A stretch of DNA of 49,506 nt from Pirellulaceae bacterium (GCA_028289675.1 JANQOL010000798.1:1-49506); one strand, 5' to 3'; shown: positions 8,232-17,274, numbered from the stretch's first letter. The notes: generated from the sequence alone by a model not told the origin. Numbers and translations are program-made.

Positions 8232-9286
8232 TGATTGGAGGCAGAAGGGAGGTGCACATCCCAGGGCTGGTGCGAATCAAGCCAGGAGCGCTGGACAAGC
8301 TTGGGATTTATCTCAAACGCTCTGAATCCAGCCGGGTAGCCCTCTTGCACAGTGAAGGCTTGCCGGAACCACTGATTCATCGGGCGCAAGACGCTATGGG
8401 ACTCGCGAGCATCGAGCTAATACAAACGTTTGCCGTTCCCGACGGTTCACTGACGACCGCCGAGTCCTTGAGCGAAAAACTACACGACACGATCGACTGC
8501 GTCGTCGGACTGGGTGGCGGCAAGGCATTGGATGTCGCCAAGTTGGTAGCGACGAAGGCCAAGGCGATGATGTTCAGTCTTCCTACTTCACTTTCCAACG
8601 ACGGATTTGCCAGTCCCCAATCCAGTCTCGTTGATCAAGGTCATCGACGGTCCTTTGCCGCCAACCTGCCTGGGGCAGTCATTGTGGATACCGAAGTCTG
8701 TTTGGCTGCGCCAAAAATTCTCTGGCTTTCAGGCGTGGGCGACCTAGTAGCCAAGCTAACCGCCGTTCGCGATTGGAAACTCGCTTTCCACCATGACGGC
8801 ACTCTCGTCGACGACTTCGCGGCGCTGTTGTCTGACGCCAGCGTATTTCAATTCATGGCGCGGCCGGAGCACGATCTGGAAGGCATCCGTTTGTTAGCCA
8901 CAGCGTTGATGCTAAACGGTGTCTCGATGGCGATTTGCGGAAGTTCGAGACCCGCCAGCGGAGGTGAGCACCTCATTTCACACGCCCTGGATGCAATCAG
9001 CAGTCGACCGCGGCTGCATGGGCTTCAGGTGGGGATGGCCACTTACTTAGTGAGCCAGCTCCAAAGAAACGGAACGGACGCAATTGGTCGACTGTTCGAT
9101 ACAACAGGCTTCTGGAACGCCATTCGATCAGATCCATTTTCGCGGTCGGAATGGCAAGAGGCTATCGAGCGTGCACCATCCATGAAACCCAATTTCTATA
9201 CAATCCTGTCCAAAGCAGATCAGCTGTCAGCCCTCTTAAGCATCATTGATACGGATCCATGCCTTGAAGCACTGTTTAGCAAGTAG
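8231..9286 (+). CDS. egsA: sn-glycerol-1-phosphate dehydrogenase (EgsA/AraM type)
   Basis: A 351-residue protein, start ATG 8231 overlapping the upstream stop; a TTG two codons earlier is less likely. It belongs to the iron-containing alcohol dehydrogenase/dehydroquinate synthase-like fold. Signatures of the G1P dehydrogenase family are visible: GLGGGKALDVAK for the nucleotide, LPTSLSNDGFASP with the metal-binding Asp, AVIVDTEV, SGVGDLVAKLTAVRDWKLA, and the metal-binding His residues in GGEHLISHALDA and RLHGLQVG. The enzyme reduces dihydroxyacetone phosphate to sn-glycerol-1-phosphate. That compound is the archaeal lipid backbone; in bacteria a homologue in Bacillus (AraM) serves ether-lipid synthesis. 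No prenyl-glyceryl transferase gene is in the window. Coupling to a HAD phosphatase suggests the product may be dephosphorylated. The exact substrate is not proven by sequence. Confidence 0.85.
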   Translation: MIGGRREVHIPGLVRIKPGALDKLGIYLKRSESSRVALLHSEGLPEPLIHRAQDAMGLASIELIQTFAVPDGSLTTAESLSEKLHDTIDCVVGLGGGKALDVAKLVATKAKAMMFSLPTSLSNDGFASPQSSLVDQGHRRSFAANLPGAVIVDTEVCLAAPKILWLSGVGDLVAKLTAVRDWKLAFHHDGTLVDDFAALLSDASVFQFMARPEHDLEGIRLLATALMLNGVSMAICGSSRPASGGEHLISHALDAISSRPRLHGLQVGMATYLVSQLQRNGTDAIGRLFDTTGFWNAIRSDPFSRSEWQEAIERAPSMKPNFYTILSKADQLSALLSIIDTDPCLEALFSK

Positions 9287-9342
9287 CACAGAAATGAATT
9301 ACCACAGTTGTCGATCGAACTCCGTTTCAAGGAAGGCAAGAA

Positions 9343-10203
9343 ATGGGACCAAGTGAAACTAGCTGTCGGCCATCCATGCGTCACTTCTGCTTTGTAGTCA
9401 CGCACGTCGGTCTAGCCATACTGACCTCGGGCTTAGGGGCCGGCGAACCGATACTTCGTGTTGAGCCTGCAAAAACGTTTGCAACCAAGGAAGCTCGACA
9501 GGCCGTGGCCTTGGACGCCCAACACTTCTATGCCATTGGCAACCGGTCGATCGGTAAATACGAACGCGATACAGGCCGACGTGTCGCCTCCTGGGAAGGC
9601 GAAGCCAAGGGGCCGATCCAGCATCTCAATAGCGGGGTCGTGCTCAACGGCAAGCTGTACTGCGCAAACTCCAACTACCCGGAGCTGCCTATGACCAGCT
9701 CCGTCGAGATTTGGGACACCGCAACCCTGCGTCATGTCGGCAATCACAGCTTCGGGATCACGGAAGGTTCGTTGACCTGGGTCGACTGGCACAGCGGTCA
9801 CTGGTGGGCAGGCTTTGCCGTTTACTCAGGCTCCAAAGCTCCTCCTGGCCAGGATCCCTCCTGGACTCAGGTCGTGCAGTTCGACCAGGACTGGCGTCGC
9901 CTGCAGGGATGGGTGTTCCCCAAGTCGATCGTCGACAAGTTCAAGCCAATGAGCAACTCCGGCGGTTCCTGGGGTCCCGATGGGCTGCTGTATTGCACTG
10001 GCCACGATCATTACGAACTCTACGCCCTGCGAATTCCCACCAGCGGCTCGACGCTCATCCATGTAAAGACCGTGGACGTTGCTAGCTTCGGGCAGGGCAT
10101 CGCCTGGGACCGAAGCGGAACCAGCCGGCCACAGCTGTGGGGAATCGTGAAGCGGACCCAACAAGTCGTAGCCAGCCATGTCCCTCTTCCGTTTGGCCCG
10201 TAG
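9343..10203 (+). CDS. exported beta-propeller-like protein of unknown function; C-terminus encoded by a repeat
   Basis: A 286-residue protein. ATG 9343 has a good ribosome binding site (AAGGAAGG, about 6 bases upstream); ATG 9376 (MRHFCFVVTHVG) would give a neater signal peptide. A hydrophobic stretch FVVTHVGLAILTSGLGAGEP indicates export. The rest has repeated strand-turn patterns with Trp/Asp such as VEIWDTATLRHVG, VVQFDQDWRRL and GSWGPDGLLYCTGHD, resembling quinoprotein or YVTN-type propellers; no catalytic motif is evident. The last residues (PFGP) and the TAG stop lie inside the first arm of a palindromic repeat (10191-10220), so the native C-terminus may have been altered by repeat insertion. 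The promoter is unclear; it follows the G1P dehydrogenase gene by 56 bases and could be cotranscribed. Confidence 0.75.
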   Translation: MGPSETSCRPSMRHFCFVVTHVGLAILTSGLGAGEPILRVEPAKTFATKEARQAVALDAQHFYAIGNRSIGKYERDTGRRVASWEGEAKGPIQHLNSGVVLNGKLYCANSNYPELPMTSSVEIWDTATLRHVGNHSFGITEGSLTWVDWHSGHWWAGFAVYSGSKAPPGQDPSWTQVVQFDQDWRRLQGWVFPKSIVDKFKPMSNSGGSWGPDGLLYCTGHDHYELYALRIPTSGSTLIHVKTVDVASFGQGIAWDRSGTSRPQLWGIVKRTQQVVASHVPLPFGP

Positions 10204-10396
10204 CCACAGGCGCAGGTGCCCCTCCTCAATTGTTTGACCGGTAGCCGCAAGTGTCTTTGCGGCGGCCCGGACGCCAACGGCGGCTTTTGCACCGGTCAAC
10301 CGTTCCACTAGAACTGTGGTTCATGGACCGGCTTGTCGGTAAACCGCCTGCGCCTACGGCTGCGGGTCAAACGCAAGAGTGCTACGGGTCAAACAG
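10191..10396. repeat. imperfect palindromic repeat element, copy 1
   Basis: Two left-type units, GTTTGGCCCGTAGCCACAGG (from 10191) and GTTTGACCGGTAGCCGCAAG (from 10232), are followed by a 47-base core (10251-10297). Inverted right-type sequences follow around 10346-10373 (ending CTGCGGGTCAAACG) and at 10382-10395. The core matches 12889-12935 with only 4 differences. The element overlaps the stop codon of the upstream gene. It looks like a REP-type mobile palindrome; no associated transposase (RAYT) was seen in the window. Confidence 0.85.
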
Positions 10397-10522
10397 GTAA
10401 AATTAAATCAACAAAAATCACAACACGCGGCCTAAGTACTTTTTTGTGGCGACCGGACATACCACCAGACTATAGATTTTTTTTGATTCATCGGTCATAG
10501 CATCGCAGAAACGCAGACAACC
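10397..10522. promoter_or_regulatory. AT-rich leader upstream of the 10523 gene
   Basis: This stretch is much richer in A and T than its surroundings (runs of A around 10399-10420, T runs at 10440-10446 and 10477-10484). It separates the repeat element from the start of the exported protein gene and probably holds its promoter. I could not assign -35 and -10 boxes with confidence. Confidence 0.35.
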
Positions 10523-12607
10523 ATGCAGCGCCTTCGCACACTCTCCTTGCTCGCCGCTTTCTTAACTGCCGGGCAAAATGTCTTTGCATTCCAGCTAGCT
10601 CAAGATGACAGGGAAACCTCAGAAAGTCAGCTGACGGCAGAAGCTATTTGGGCTTTTCTGAACGACGATGGATTTGGCGAGGCCACCGAATCCGCACTGC
10701 TTCGACTTAGCCAGGCCTACCCGAACTCTGCCGAGGCTGCCTACTGGGAAGCAAAGCTGCGTTTTATTGACTCTGACACCACGGCCATTTGGGGAGAGTT
10801 CGCCGATTCACTAAATAGTCTTCTGCAGGAGATGGCACAGGACGAGGCCCCCAATGTGCCCGCCGTAGTTAGTCTCAGCTCGGCACTAGCTCGAATGGAG
10901 GAATTGAATGTATCTTCTGGTGAAAACAATTCAGCCGCCAAAGCCAATTTAGCCGCGCTGCGTTGTGTGAAACTTGATCCGAGTTTTGTAGCTGGTTGGG
11001 CGCTTCTCGTCGAAAGCAAACATCGAGCGCTGGCGCTGATGGCATGTGAGCAGTGGAGCAAGATTGAGCCCGACAACGCAGTGCCCTTGATGGCCAAGGC
11101 CACTCTGGCTCTCGACGTGCTCCACGATGAAGAGCAGAACGAACAAATACGCAATGAGAATTGGCTTTACTTCCAAAAATCGCTGTCGAAGGCGGCTCTT
11201 GCGAACAAATGTCGATTTCCGTCGGTCAATCCGCCCAACAACTTCAGCGGTCTAATCTTCGGTGAAGGAATGGAAGAATACGCTCCGTCGCTCGTCGGAC
11301 AGCCCATTAATGCAGCCGGACTCGGCTACCTACTTGAGGCGCGGGCCGGCATGTACGCTTGGGCAGATCGTTCACCACTTGCGAGCTCCAGTTGGCGATA
11401 CCTCGAATCTCAAATTCGCCCCCAGCTTCTTGAACTGAGTCACTCGAGGCAAGCTGAAATTCTGCAGGAATTGTTGCAGATCCATTGCCTCCGCACAAAA
11501 TCTGGCAACTGGGGACATTTTATCGAGAGTCGCCCAACTGGTCTGCTGAACCGCTTAGATCGAATTGTCAGCCAGCATGAGGATTGGGACTCTGCAAGAG
11601 AGCTACGTGAGGTCAGAGATTATCTCCGCGAATCGGTTTATCTTCTTAGTCAGGAGTCTCAGTCTGTCTTTAGCACGAGAAAAAATCGATCTCCGGAAGA
11701 AGAACTCCTGCACATTATGGAACATGGCCATACCACTCTTGATCAAGTCGCGGAAAGAGTCTCGGCCGAACGCCCTCCATGCCCGCGTTTTCTCAGACCT
11801 CGATTCCTGAACCCGAAGCCGAAGAACCTGCAGCAAGCGCTTGATCCGCGTTCGCTCAAAACAATTCAGGCTGGAACGGCCGCTGCAACTACGCTACTTC
11901 ATGTTTGCAATCCTGACTTTATTCGTTTCGACGTATGGCAAGATGAGGATTTTGAGCCAATTGTGAATGAGCGAGCATGGATTCGCAATGCGGGGGCAGA
12001 AACACTGTTCGAAGAGAAGCGACGAGACGATGGCCACGTATACATTGAAGACCTGAGCGAGTCCTGCATCGAGAGATTGCAATATCGTTCATCGGGGCTA
12101 AGGCCAATGTACCTGCGAGAGCAGCTAAAATTGCTCGATCAGTTGAACCAATCGAGGAGGCAATATGTTGGGCCGTATCTCGTGCTACATGGAGACCAAA
12201 GCTGGTTTAAGATTCCGGAGTTACTGGAGCACATGGGATACTGGGATGAGAAGGATTCGGTAGCAATCGCCAGCGACAACCTCGAGTGCCTTGATGGATT
12301 GCGGGAAGCATGCCAGTTGGCTCTATTCCAGATCATCGACTCAGATTCCTTGCGCGAAGACGACTCCATGGCGAAACTCGTCGAGAACGCAGTCGCAAGG
12401 CGACTTAATGGCATCGCCATGCGACTTGGCCCCGAACCTCCAAAGACCGAGCAACTAGCTAACTGGCTTGCTGCCATCCAGTCGGCGAATCTAGAACTGC
12501 ACGTCATCGAGTCCACGAGCGTTCCCACCCCTGCAGAGTTACGCTCGTTCGCCAGCGTAGTCGTCAAAGCAGATGTAGAGCCAAGAGCGACAGCAGCTGC
12601 GGATTGA
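10523..12607 (+). CDS. large exported protein of unknown function, helical repeat-like
   Basis: A 694-residue protein from ATG 10523. The N-terminus MQRLRTLSLLAAFLTAGQ followed by NVFAFQ is a signal peptide. Residues about 35-240 contain TPR-like helical pairs, for example ESALLRLSQAYPNSAEAAYW and PDNAVPLMAKATLALDVL. The remainder is predicted mainly helical with a mixed alpha/beta C-terminal region (VGPYLVLHGDQSWFKIPE, LNGIAMRLGPEPP, NLELHVIESTSVP). I do not recognise a family or an active site. It stands alone between two copies of the same palindromic repeat and has a somewhat lower G+C feel than its neighbours, which could indicate acquisition, but this was judged by eye only. Confidence 0.75.
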   Translation: MQRLRTLSLLAAFLTAGQNVFAFQLAQDDRETSESQLTAEAIWAFLNDDGFGEATESALLRLSQAYPNSAEAAYWEAKLRFIDSDTTAIWGEFADSLNSLLQEMAQDEAPNVPAVVSLSSALARMEELNVSSGENNSAAKANLAALRCVKLDPSFVAGWALLVESKHRALALMACEQWSKIEPDNAVPLMAKATLALDVLHDEEQNEQIRNENWLYFQKSLSKAALANKCRFPSVNPPNNFSGLIFGEGMEEYAPSLVGQPINAAGLGYLLEARAGMYAWADRSPLASSSWRYLESQIRPQLLELSHSRQAEILQELLQIHCLRTKSGNWGHFIESRPTGLLNRLDRIVSQHEDWDSARELREVRDYLRESVYLLSQESQSVFSTRKNRSPEEELLHIMEHGHTTLDQVAERVSAERPPCPRFLRPRFLNPKPKNLQQALDPRSLKTIQAGTAAATTLLHVCNPDFIRFDVWQDEDFEPIVNERAWIRNAGAETLFEEKRRDDGHVYIEDLSESCIERLQYRSSGLRPMYLREQLKLLDQLNQSRRQYVGPYLVLHGDQSWFKIPELLEHMGYWDEKDSVAIASDNLECLDGLREACQLALFQIIDSDSLREDDSMAKLVENAVARRLNGIAMRLGPEPPKTEQLANWLAAIQSANLELHVIESTSVPTPAELRSFASVVVKADVEPRATAAAD

Positions 12608-12747
12608 GAAGTCAATCCTGGCATTTCCAAACTCTATTTGCTCCTGCATATTCGTTTGAATGAAGCTGAATGAGGCCTCGAGCACCATCTCAATCAAGTT
12701 CACCGGTCGCACTGCCTTTCTTCGCCGCGTACCGCGCGTTTAACCCT

Positions 12748-13021
12748 GTTTAGCGGTTAGCCGCAAACGCAGGTGGCCTCGTAGTGTTGTTTGACCCGTA
12801 GCCGTAGGCGCAGGTGCCGTCACACCTCCGTTTGCCCCGCAGCCATGGGCGTAGGTGTCTTCCGTTTGACCCGTAGCCGCAGGCGCAGGTGTCTTTGCAG
12901 CGGCCCGGACGCCAACGGCGGCTTCTCCACAGGTCGAACATTCGAATCAGAACGTATGCCGGGCTACCGGCTGGCGGACAAGCGACGCACCGGTGACACG
13001 CCTGCGGCTACGGGTCAAACG
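12748..13021. repeat. palindromic repeat array, copy 2, with a perfect 23-bp inverted repeat
   Basis: Four related left units begin at 12748, 12789, 12830 and 12864, spaced 41, 41 and 34 bases (consensus GTTTGACCCGTAGCCGYAGG followed by CGCAGGTG). The last unit (12863-12885) is matched exactly by its reverse complement at 12999-13021, giving a 23-bp stem around 113 bases that contain the same 47-base core as copy 1 (12889-12935 versus 10251-10297). The array ends 11 bases beyond the stop of the FG-GAP kinase gene and may also act as a terminator for both convergent genes. The rest of the gap (12608-12747) shows nothing I can name. Confidence 0.9.
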
Positions 13022-13031
13022 AGTGGAATCG

Positions 13032-16000
13032 TCAAGGAATGGTTTGGTTGAACCAGACCGTATTGGCGCCGATGTTGGCGGAAAAGATGTCCAAGTCACC
13101 GTCGGAATCCAGGTCGCCAACAGCGAGATACAGGGATGAGTAGCGTTTATGGAACAGCCTGGGGGCCGCAAACTTGCTGTCACCCAGCCCCCTGACAAAC
13201 TCCAGTGGTTCTGTCGTACCGTTTCCAAACACAAGGTCGATCAGGCCATCCTGGTCAAAATCAGCTGCCACCACATGTTCGCTACCGAAGTGGTTCAGCG
13301 TGCAACGCTGGTCCAAGAAGCCACCGCGCCCATCGTTGATCCATAGTGAGCTAGGGTAGGGGCCACAGCTAGATACAAAATCCAAGAAACCGTCGCCGGA
13401 GAAGTCTGCGATGGCAATCCCACTCGCCCACACCGGCACTCCTTGCTCTGATGGTCGGTGCCCTCCCCAGGAAACGACGTCGAGATGGGCCTGCCGCTGA
13501 AAGCCATTTCCGGTGTTGGCATAGTGATCGATTCCCCGATTCCCGATCAAGGCCCCTAGCAATATGTCGGGGCGGCCGTCCGCATTCAGATCGGACACAA
13601 CGACCGTCGCATAATTTCCTTCACCGAGCGGCGAGCCGGCATCGAGCGCGAACTGCAAATTACCCTCGTTCCGCCATATCTCATTTGGGTGTCCCACACA
13701 GGCAATGACAATATCCTTGTCCCCATCCCCATCCACATCACAAAATACCGTCGAGTGTCGATAAGCGACGGGTCGATCGGCCACGAGCACGTGTTCGAAC
13801 TGGCCGTTGCCATTGTTCTTCCACAGTGAAATGGGAATAGACAGTCCAGTCGTCAGCAGTTCCAAGTCTCCATCCTTGTCGAGATCGGCAGCAGCCACGA
13901 CCATGTTGGCCGCAGAAGCAACGCGCCCGGCTTCACCCATGATCGTGAAGCTCTGCGGCGACAAAGAGAAGGTTCCACTTCCGTCATTCAACCAAAGTTG
14001 GTTAACAAGATCAAAATTGGAAACAAACGCGTCCAGATCTCCATCCGAATCAAAATCCTCTAGCAATACATTGTTCGAAGCTATCTTGGGGTTTCCCAAA
14101 CGCTGTGCGGACTCGACAAAGATCGGCTTGGAATTCTGCAAAGCTTCCTCTCCGTTTTTCCATACTATGGCGCCCGCTTGGCCGACGGCAACACAATCAA
14201 TATCGCCGTCGAGATCGACGTCGACGAGCGATCCGTCGACGACTGACGAATGCCCGTAGAACTTGACCATTCCCTGCGAATTCACACCACCTAGAAAGAC
14301 CGCGCTTTGCCTTGGCCGTGAGCCAGTCCACATCGTTTGTTCGCGAGCAGCCCACAGGTCCATATGTTGATCGCCATTCAAGTCTGCGTGTTGGATCGCA
14401 GCCACATACTCTTCAAACTCATGCAATTTCTTAGTGACAAAACTGCGGTCTCCTTGATTGATCCAAATTCGCGATCCAGGCTGCGCAATCTCTGTATCCG
14501 AGCGTTCAAATAGGTGGTTATCGGCAACCACAATATCCAAGTCACTGTCCTGGTCGACGTCGACAGACTCGGTGGCGTAGGAGTGAAATGAAATCTCAAA
14601 CGACTGTTCGCATTCCTCAAAATGGCGTTGGCCAACATTCCACCATGCGTCGTCTGGTTGTCGGATGTTTGCTCGATAGACATCAACATATCCGTTTCCA
14701 TCAAAGTCGCCGACTGCCACTTGTCGTGTTCGCGCAGCCGGCAGTTGGACTCCAAGATCCAAGAAGCTACCCGCTCCATCGTTGAAAAGAATCACGTCGG
14801 GAAGTTCCGGATCCTGGACTGGCACATACACGTCCAGGCTTCCGTCCGCATCAAAGTCAGCGAAAGAGGGCCTGCCGGAATTGCCGTACTTCAGGCCAGC
14901 CTGGGACAACGAGAAGCTGCCACGGCCATCATTCTCCCAAATCGAGTCTTCTCCCTCGGTGGCAATGAACAGGTCGTAATCGCCGTCGGCATCCACGTCG
15001 CCAAACGCTGTAAACTTGGCCGCGTCCGCCAATTCAAACCGTTGCGACGAAAGATGGAATCGGCCATCCCCATGGTTTAGCCACAACTCCACCATTGGTT
15101 TGCCGGTTGGCACGACGCAGACGTCGATGTCACCATCGTCGTCGATATCGCAGGAAGACACAGATGCAAACGATTGCTTTCCGAAACGAGTGAACTCACT
15201 GAATTCTCCGCTACTCGCTCGGCTAGGCCGGGCTCTTGGCGGCACCAGCGATGTCTGCTCACGCGATTGCTTGCGATCGACGCTTTCAAGATTGGACAGC
15301 TCTTGTTCTCCTGAAAATCTGGGCCACAGGGGTATGAGAACGCCAAGCATGACGACTGCGATGGCTGCTGCGACGCCCCAGACTCGTGCAACCGGACGCT
15401 TGTGAGCAACGTCGGGAAAGGCAGCGCCTTGAATGGATAGCGTCTCAGCAAGTTCGCCCGCAGACTGAAATCGGTCCTCACGATTCTTGCTCATCGCCTT
15501 CTGACAAATCTCAATCAGCCGTGAATCGATCTGGGGACGTACTTTCGTTAGCGATTCAGGCTCATGCGTGACCACTTGCTGGAGAACAGAGTAGACAGCC
15601 CCCTCGAAAGCCTTCTTTCCGGCTAGCATCTGATACAAAATGACGCCAAGCGAATAAACGTCAGTTGTCGGGCCGATTTTTTCACCTTGAGCAGTGACTT
15701 GCTCCGGTGCCATATAGGATGGGCTGCCAATAATGGCGCCGGTTCGAGTCAGATCCGCGTCGCCCAGCTGAGCGCCTCGAGCTAGCCCGAAATCCGTGAC
15801 GATTGGCTCTCCATCGGCGAGTATGATGTTCGACGGCTTGAGGTCACGATGAATGACACCCGCCTGGTGCGCGTGCTCAACTGCGTCGGCAATTGCGGCA
15901 ACGATACGAACCGTTTCCGTTGGGCTTGGCTTCGGATTGTCCCGAAGATAGGCACTCAGTGTTTGCCCTGGGATGAATTCCATGGCAATGAAAGTTTGAC

Positions 16001-16481
16001 CATCGACGACGCCCACATCGAACACGCGGCAAATATTGGGGTGATTGATGGTTGCCATGGCCCGAGCTTCTCGCTGAAAACGAGCTTTGGCCTGCAGGCT
16101 AGAACCGGGACGGGAAAGTTTGACGGCCACGACTCGCCCGAGCGTCGTGTCCTGCGCCAGGTAGACGAACCCCATGGATCCCCTGCCTACCAAACTCTCT
16201 AGTCGGTAGCGTCCAAAATCGCGAGGGAGCTCTTCGTCAGGTAGATCTTCTTCAACAGTATCGGATAGGGCGTGATCGGGATTGGACGCCAATCGTTGCA
16301 CGCGCTCGACGCTGATCTTTTCGAGCGCGAGCATCGCGGGCAAAAGTTCCTTGAGTTGGCTTTCAAACTCAGGGTATCTGGCTGCGTACTCGGCTATCGC
16401 CAACTCTTCTCCACTGCGGACTCGAACCAAGAAGGCCTCGGCCACGCTCAGGACCTCGTCGTTTTGCTCTTCTGAGGACAT
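13032..16481 (-). CDS. transmembrane Ser/Thr protein kinase with C-terminal FG-GAP/VCBS repeats
   Basis: A 1149-residue protein from ATG 16481. Residues 1-85 are a polar leader with a YPEFESQLKELL segment common in planctomycete kinases. The kinase domain spans about 91-350: glycine loop GRGSMG (99-104), Lys121 in AVKL, catalytic loop HRDLKPSN with Asp213, DFG at 230-232, and SYMAPEQ. A single membrane segment lies near 368-386 (GVAAAIAVVMLGVLIPLW). The large outer part (about 430-1149) has roughly a dozen FG-GAP/VCBS repeats with calcium-binding patterns such as DIDDDGDID and DSDGDLD, probably forming one or two beta-propellers. The architecture suggests an envelope sensor whose propeller perceives a ligand or surface and drives cytoplasmic phosphorylation. 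It is divergent from an ECF sigma gene 175 bases away, the likely partner. Confidence 0.95.
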   Translation of the reverse strand: MSSEEQNDEVLSVAEAFLVRVRSGEELAIAEYAARYPEFESQLKELLPAMLALEKISVERVQRLASNPDHALSDTVEEDLPDEELPRDFGRYRLESLVGRGSMGFVYLAQDTTLGRVVAVKLSRPGSSLQAKARFQREARAMATINHPNICRVFDVGVVDGQTFIAMEFIPGQTLSAYLRDNPKPSPTETVRIVAAIADAVEHAHQAGVIHRDLKPSNIILADGEPIVTDFGLARGAQLGDADLTRTGAIIGSPSYMAPEQVTAQGEKIGPTTDVYSLGVILYQMLAGKKAFEGAVYSVLQQVVTHEPESLTKVRPQIDSRLIEICQKAMSKNREDRFQSAGELAETLSIQGAAFPDVAHKRPVARVWGVAAAIAVVMLGVLIPLWPRFSGEQELSNLESVDRKQSREQTSLVPPRARPSRASSGEFSEFTRFGKQSFASVSSCDIDDDGDIDVCVVPTGKPMVELWLNHGDGRFHLSSQRFELADAAKFTAFGDVDADGDYDLFIATEGEDSIWENDGRGSFSLSQAGLKYGNSGRPSFADFDADGSLDVYVPVQDPELPDVILFNDGAGSFLDLGVQLPAARTRQVAVGDFDGNGYVDVYRANIRQPDDAWWNVGQRHFEECEQSFEISFHSYATESVDVDQDSDLDIVVADNHLFERSDTEIAQPGSRIWINQGDRSFVTKKLHEFEEYVAAIQHADLNGDQHMDLWAAREQTMWTGSRPRQSAVFLGGVNSQGMVKFYGHSSVVDGSLVDVDLDGDIDCVAVGQAGAIVWKNGEEALQNSKPIFVESAQRLGNPKIASNNVLLEDFDSDGDLDAFVSNFDLVNQLWLNDGSGTFSLSPQSFTIMGEAGRVASAANMVVAAADLDKDGDLELLTTGLSIPISLWKNNGNGQFEHVLVADRPVAYRHSTVFCDVDGDGDKDIVIACVGHPNEIWRNEGNLQFALDAGSPLGEGNYATVVVSDLNADGRPDILLGALIGNRGIDHYANTGNGFQRQAHLDVVSWGGHRPSEQGVPVWASGIAIADFSGDGFLDFVSSCGPYPSSLWINDGRGGFLDQRCTLNHFGSEHVVAADFDQDGLIDLVFGNGTTEPLEFVRGLGDSKFAAPRLFHKRYSSLYLAVGDLDSDGDLDIFSANIGANTVWFNQTIP

Positions 16482-16656
16482 GTGTGACTTAAGAGACGGG
16501 TGGGTAGGACACTGCGAGATCGGCAGTTACCTCGACAAACACGCTGCAACTACCGAGATTCTAATCGGGCTTATCCCCCGGCTTGCCTGCTTCGACGAAA
16601 TGAAAAAAACAAAATTTTCGGCGCAAACGCCAGCCGCGAAAATGCACTAATACACT
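16482..16656. promoter_or_regulatory. divergent promoter region of the kinase and ECF sigma factor 1
   Basis: The 175-base gap separates two divergent genes and must hold both start regions. It includes an A-rich stretch near 16602-16616. No sigma-70 boxes or inverted operator could be assigned by eye. Confidence 0.4.
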
Positions 16657-17274
16657 ATGGCCGGTCTAGAAGATCCAGATAGAGAGCTGGTTGAAAGCGC
16701 CACCCACGACCAGCGTGCGCTCGACGAATTGATGGGAAAGTACCGTGGTCGCTTGCGGAAAATGCTGCATGTTCGCATCAACCCGCAAATTCGCAGCCGC
16801 GTCGACGAATCGGACGTTATCCAGGAACTGATGATCGACGCCGCGCGGAACTTCGCCGAGTACGCAGACGCTCCACGGCTCCCCTTTTATCTTTGGCTGC
16901 GCCACTTGGCGGGACTAAAGCTCTGCGAGATTCATCGACGCCACTTAACCAGTAAAAAGCGCGATGCGTCCAAGGAACTCTCTCTTGAGAATATAAGCAC
17001 GCCTGATGCCAGTGCTTCGTCGATGGCGGCCGAATTTGTATCCATCGCACGAAACCCAAGTGAAATCGCGATGGAAAAGGAGCTTCTTCAGAAGGTGGAG
17101 AAGACCCTCGAAGCCATGGATCTGATTGATCGCGAGATTCTGGCACTCAAGCACTTCGAGCAGTTGAGTCTTGCCGAGAGTGCCGAAATTCTTGGCATTT
17201 CCAAGGCGGGTGCCAATGGCAGGTATCTGCGTGCCCTCAAACGGCTCAAGGCAGCTCTCGGCCCGATCGGTTAG
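16657..17274 (+). CDS. ECF-type sigma-70 factor, kinase-associated
   Basis: A 205-residue protein from ATG 16657. Region 2 lies in ALDELMGKYRGRLRKMLHVR, VDESDVIQELMIDA and LPFYLWLRHLAGLKLCE; region 4 is the C-terminal HTH around IDREILALKHFEQLSLAESA, followed by EILGISKAGANGRYLRALKR. There is no region 3 or 1, as expected for ECF factors, and no anti-sigma gene next to it. Planctomycete ECF factors of this kind are typically encoded beside Ser/Thr kinases, as here, and are thought to be controlled by phosphorylation rather than by an anti-sigma factor. The divergent FG-GAP kinase is the obvious candidate. Its target promoters cannot be named from this window. Confidence 0.93.
   Translation: MAGLEDPDRELVESATHDQRALDELMGKYRGRLRKMLHVRINPQIRSRVDESDVIQELMIDAARNFAEYADAPRLPFYLWLRHLAGLKLCEIHRRHLTSKKRDASKELSLENISTPDASASSMAAEFVSIARNPSEIAMEKELLQKVEKTLEAMDLIDREILALKHFEQLSLAESAEILGISKAGANGRYLRALKRLKAALGPIG

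Noticed and set aside
12748..12893. Spaced near-identical units resembling a short CRISPR array
   Set aside because: Spacers of only a few bases, variable unit sequence, inverted copies downstream and no cas genes point to REP-like palindromes.
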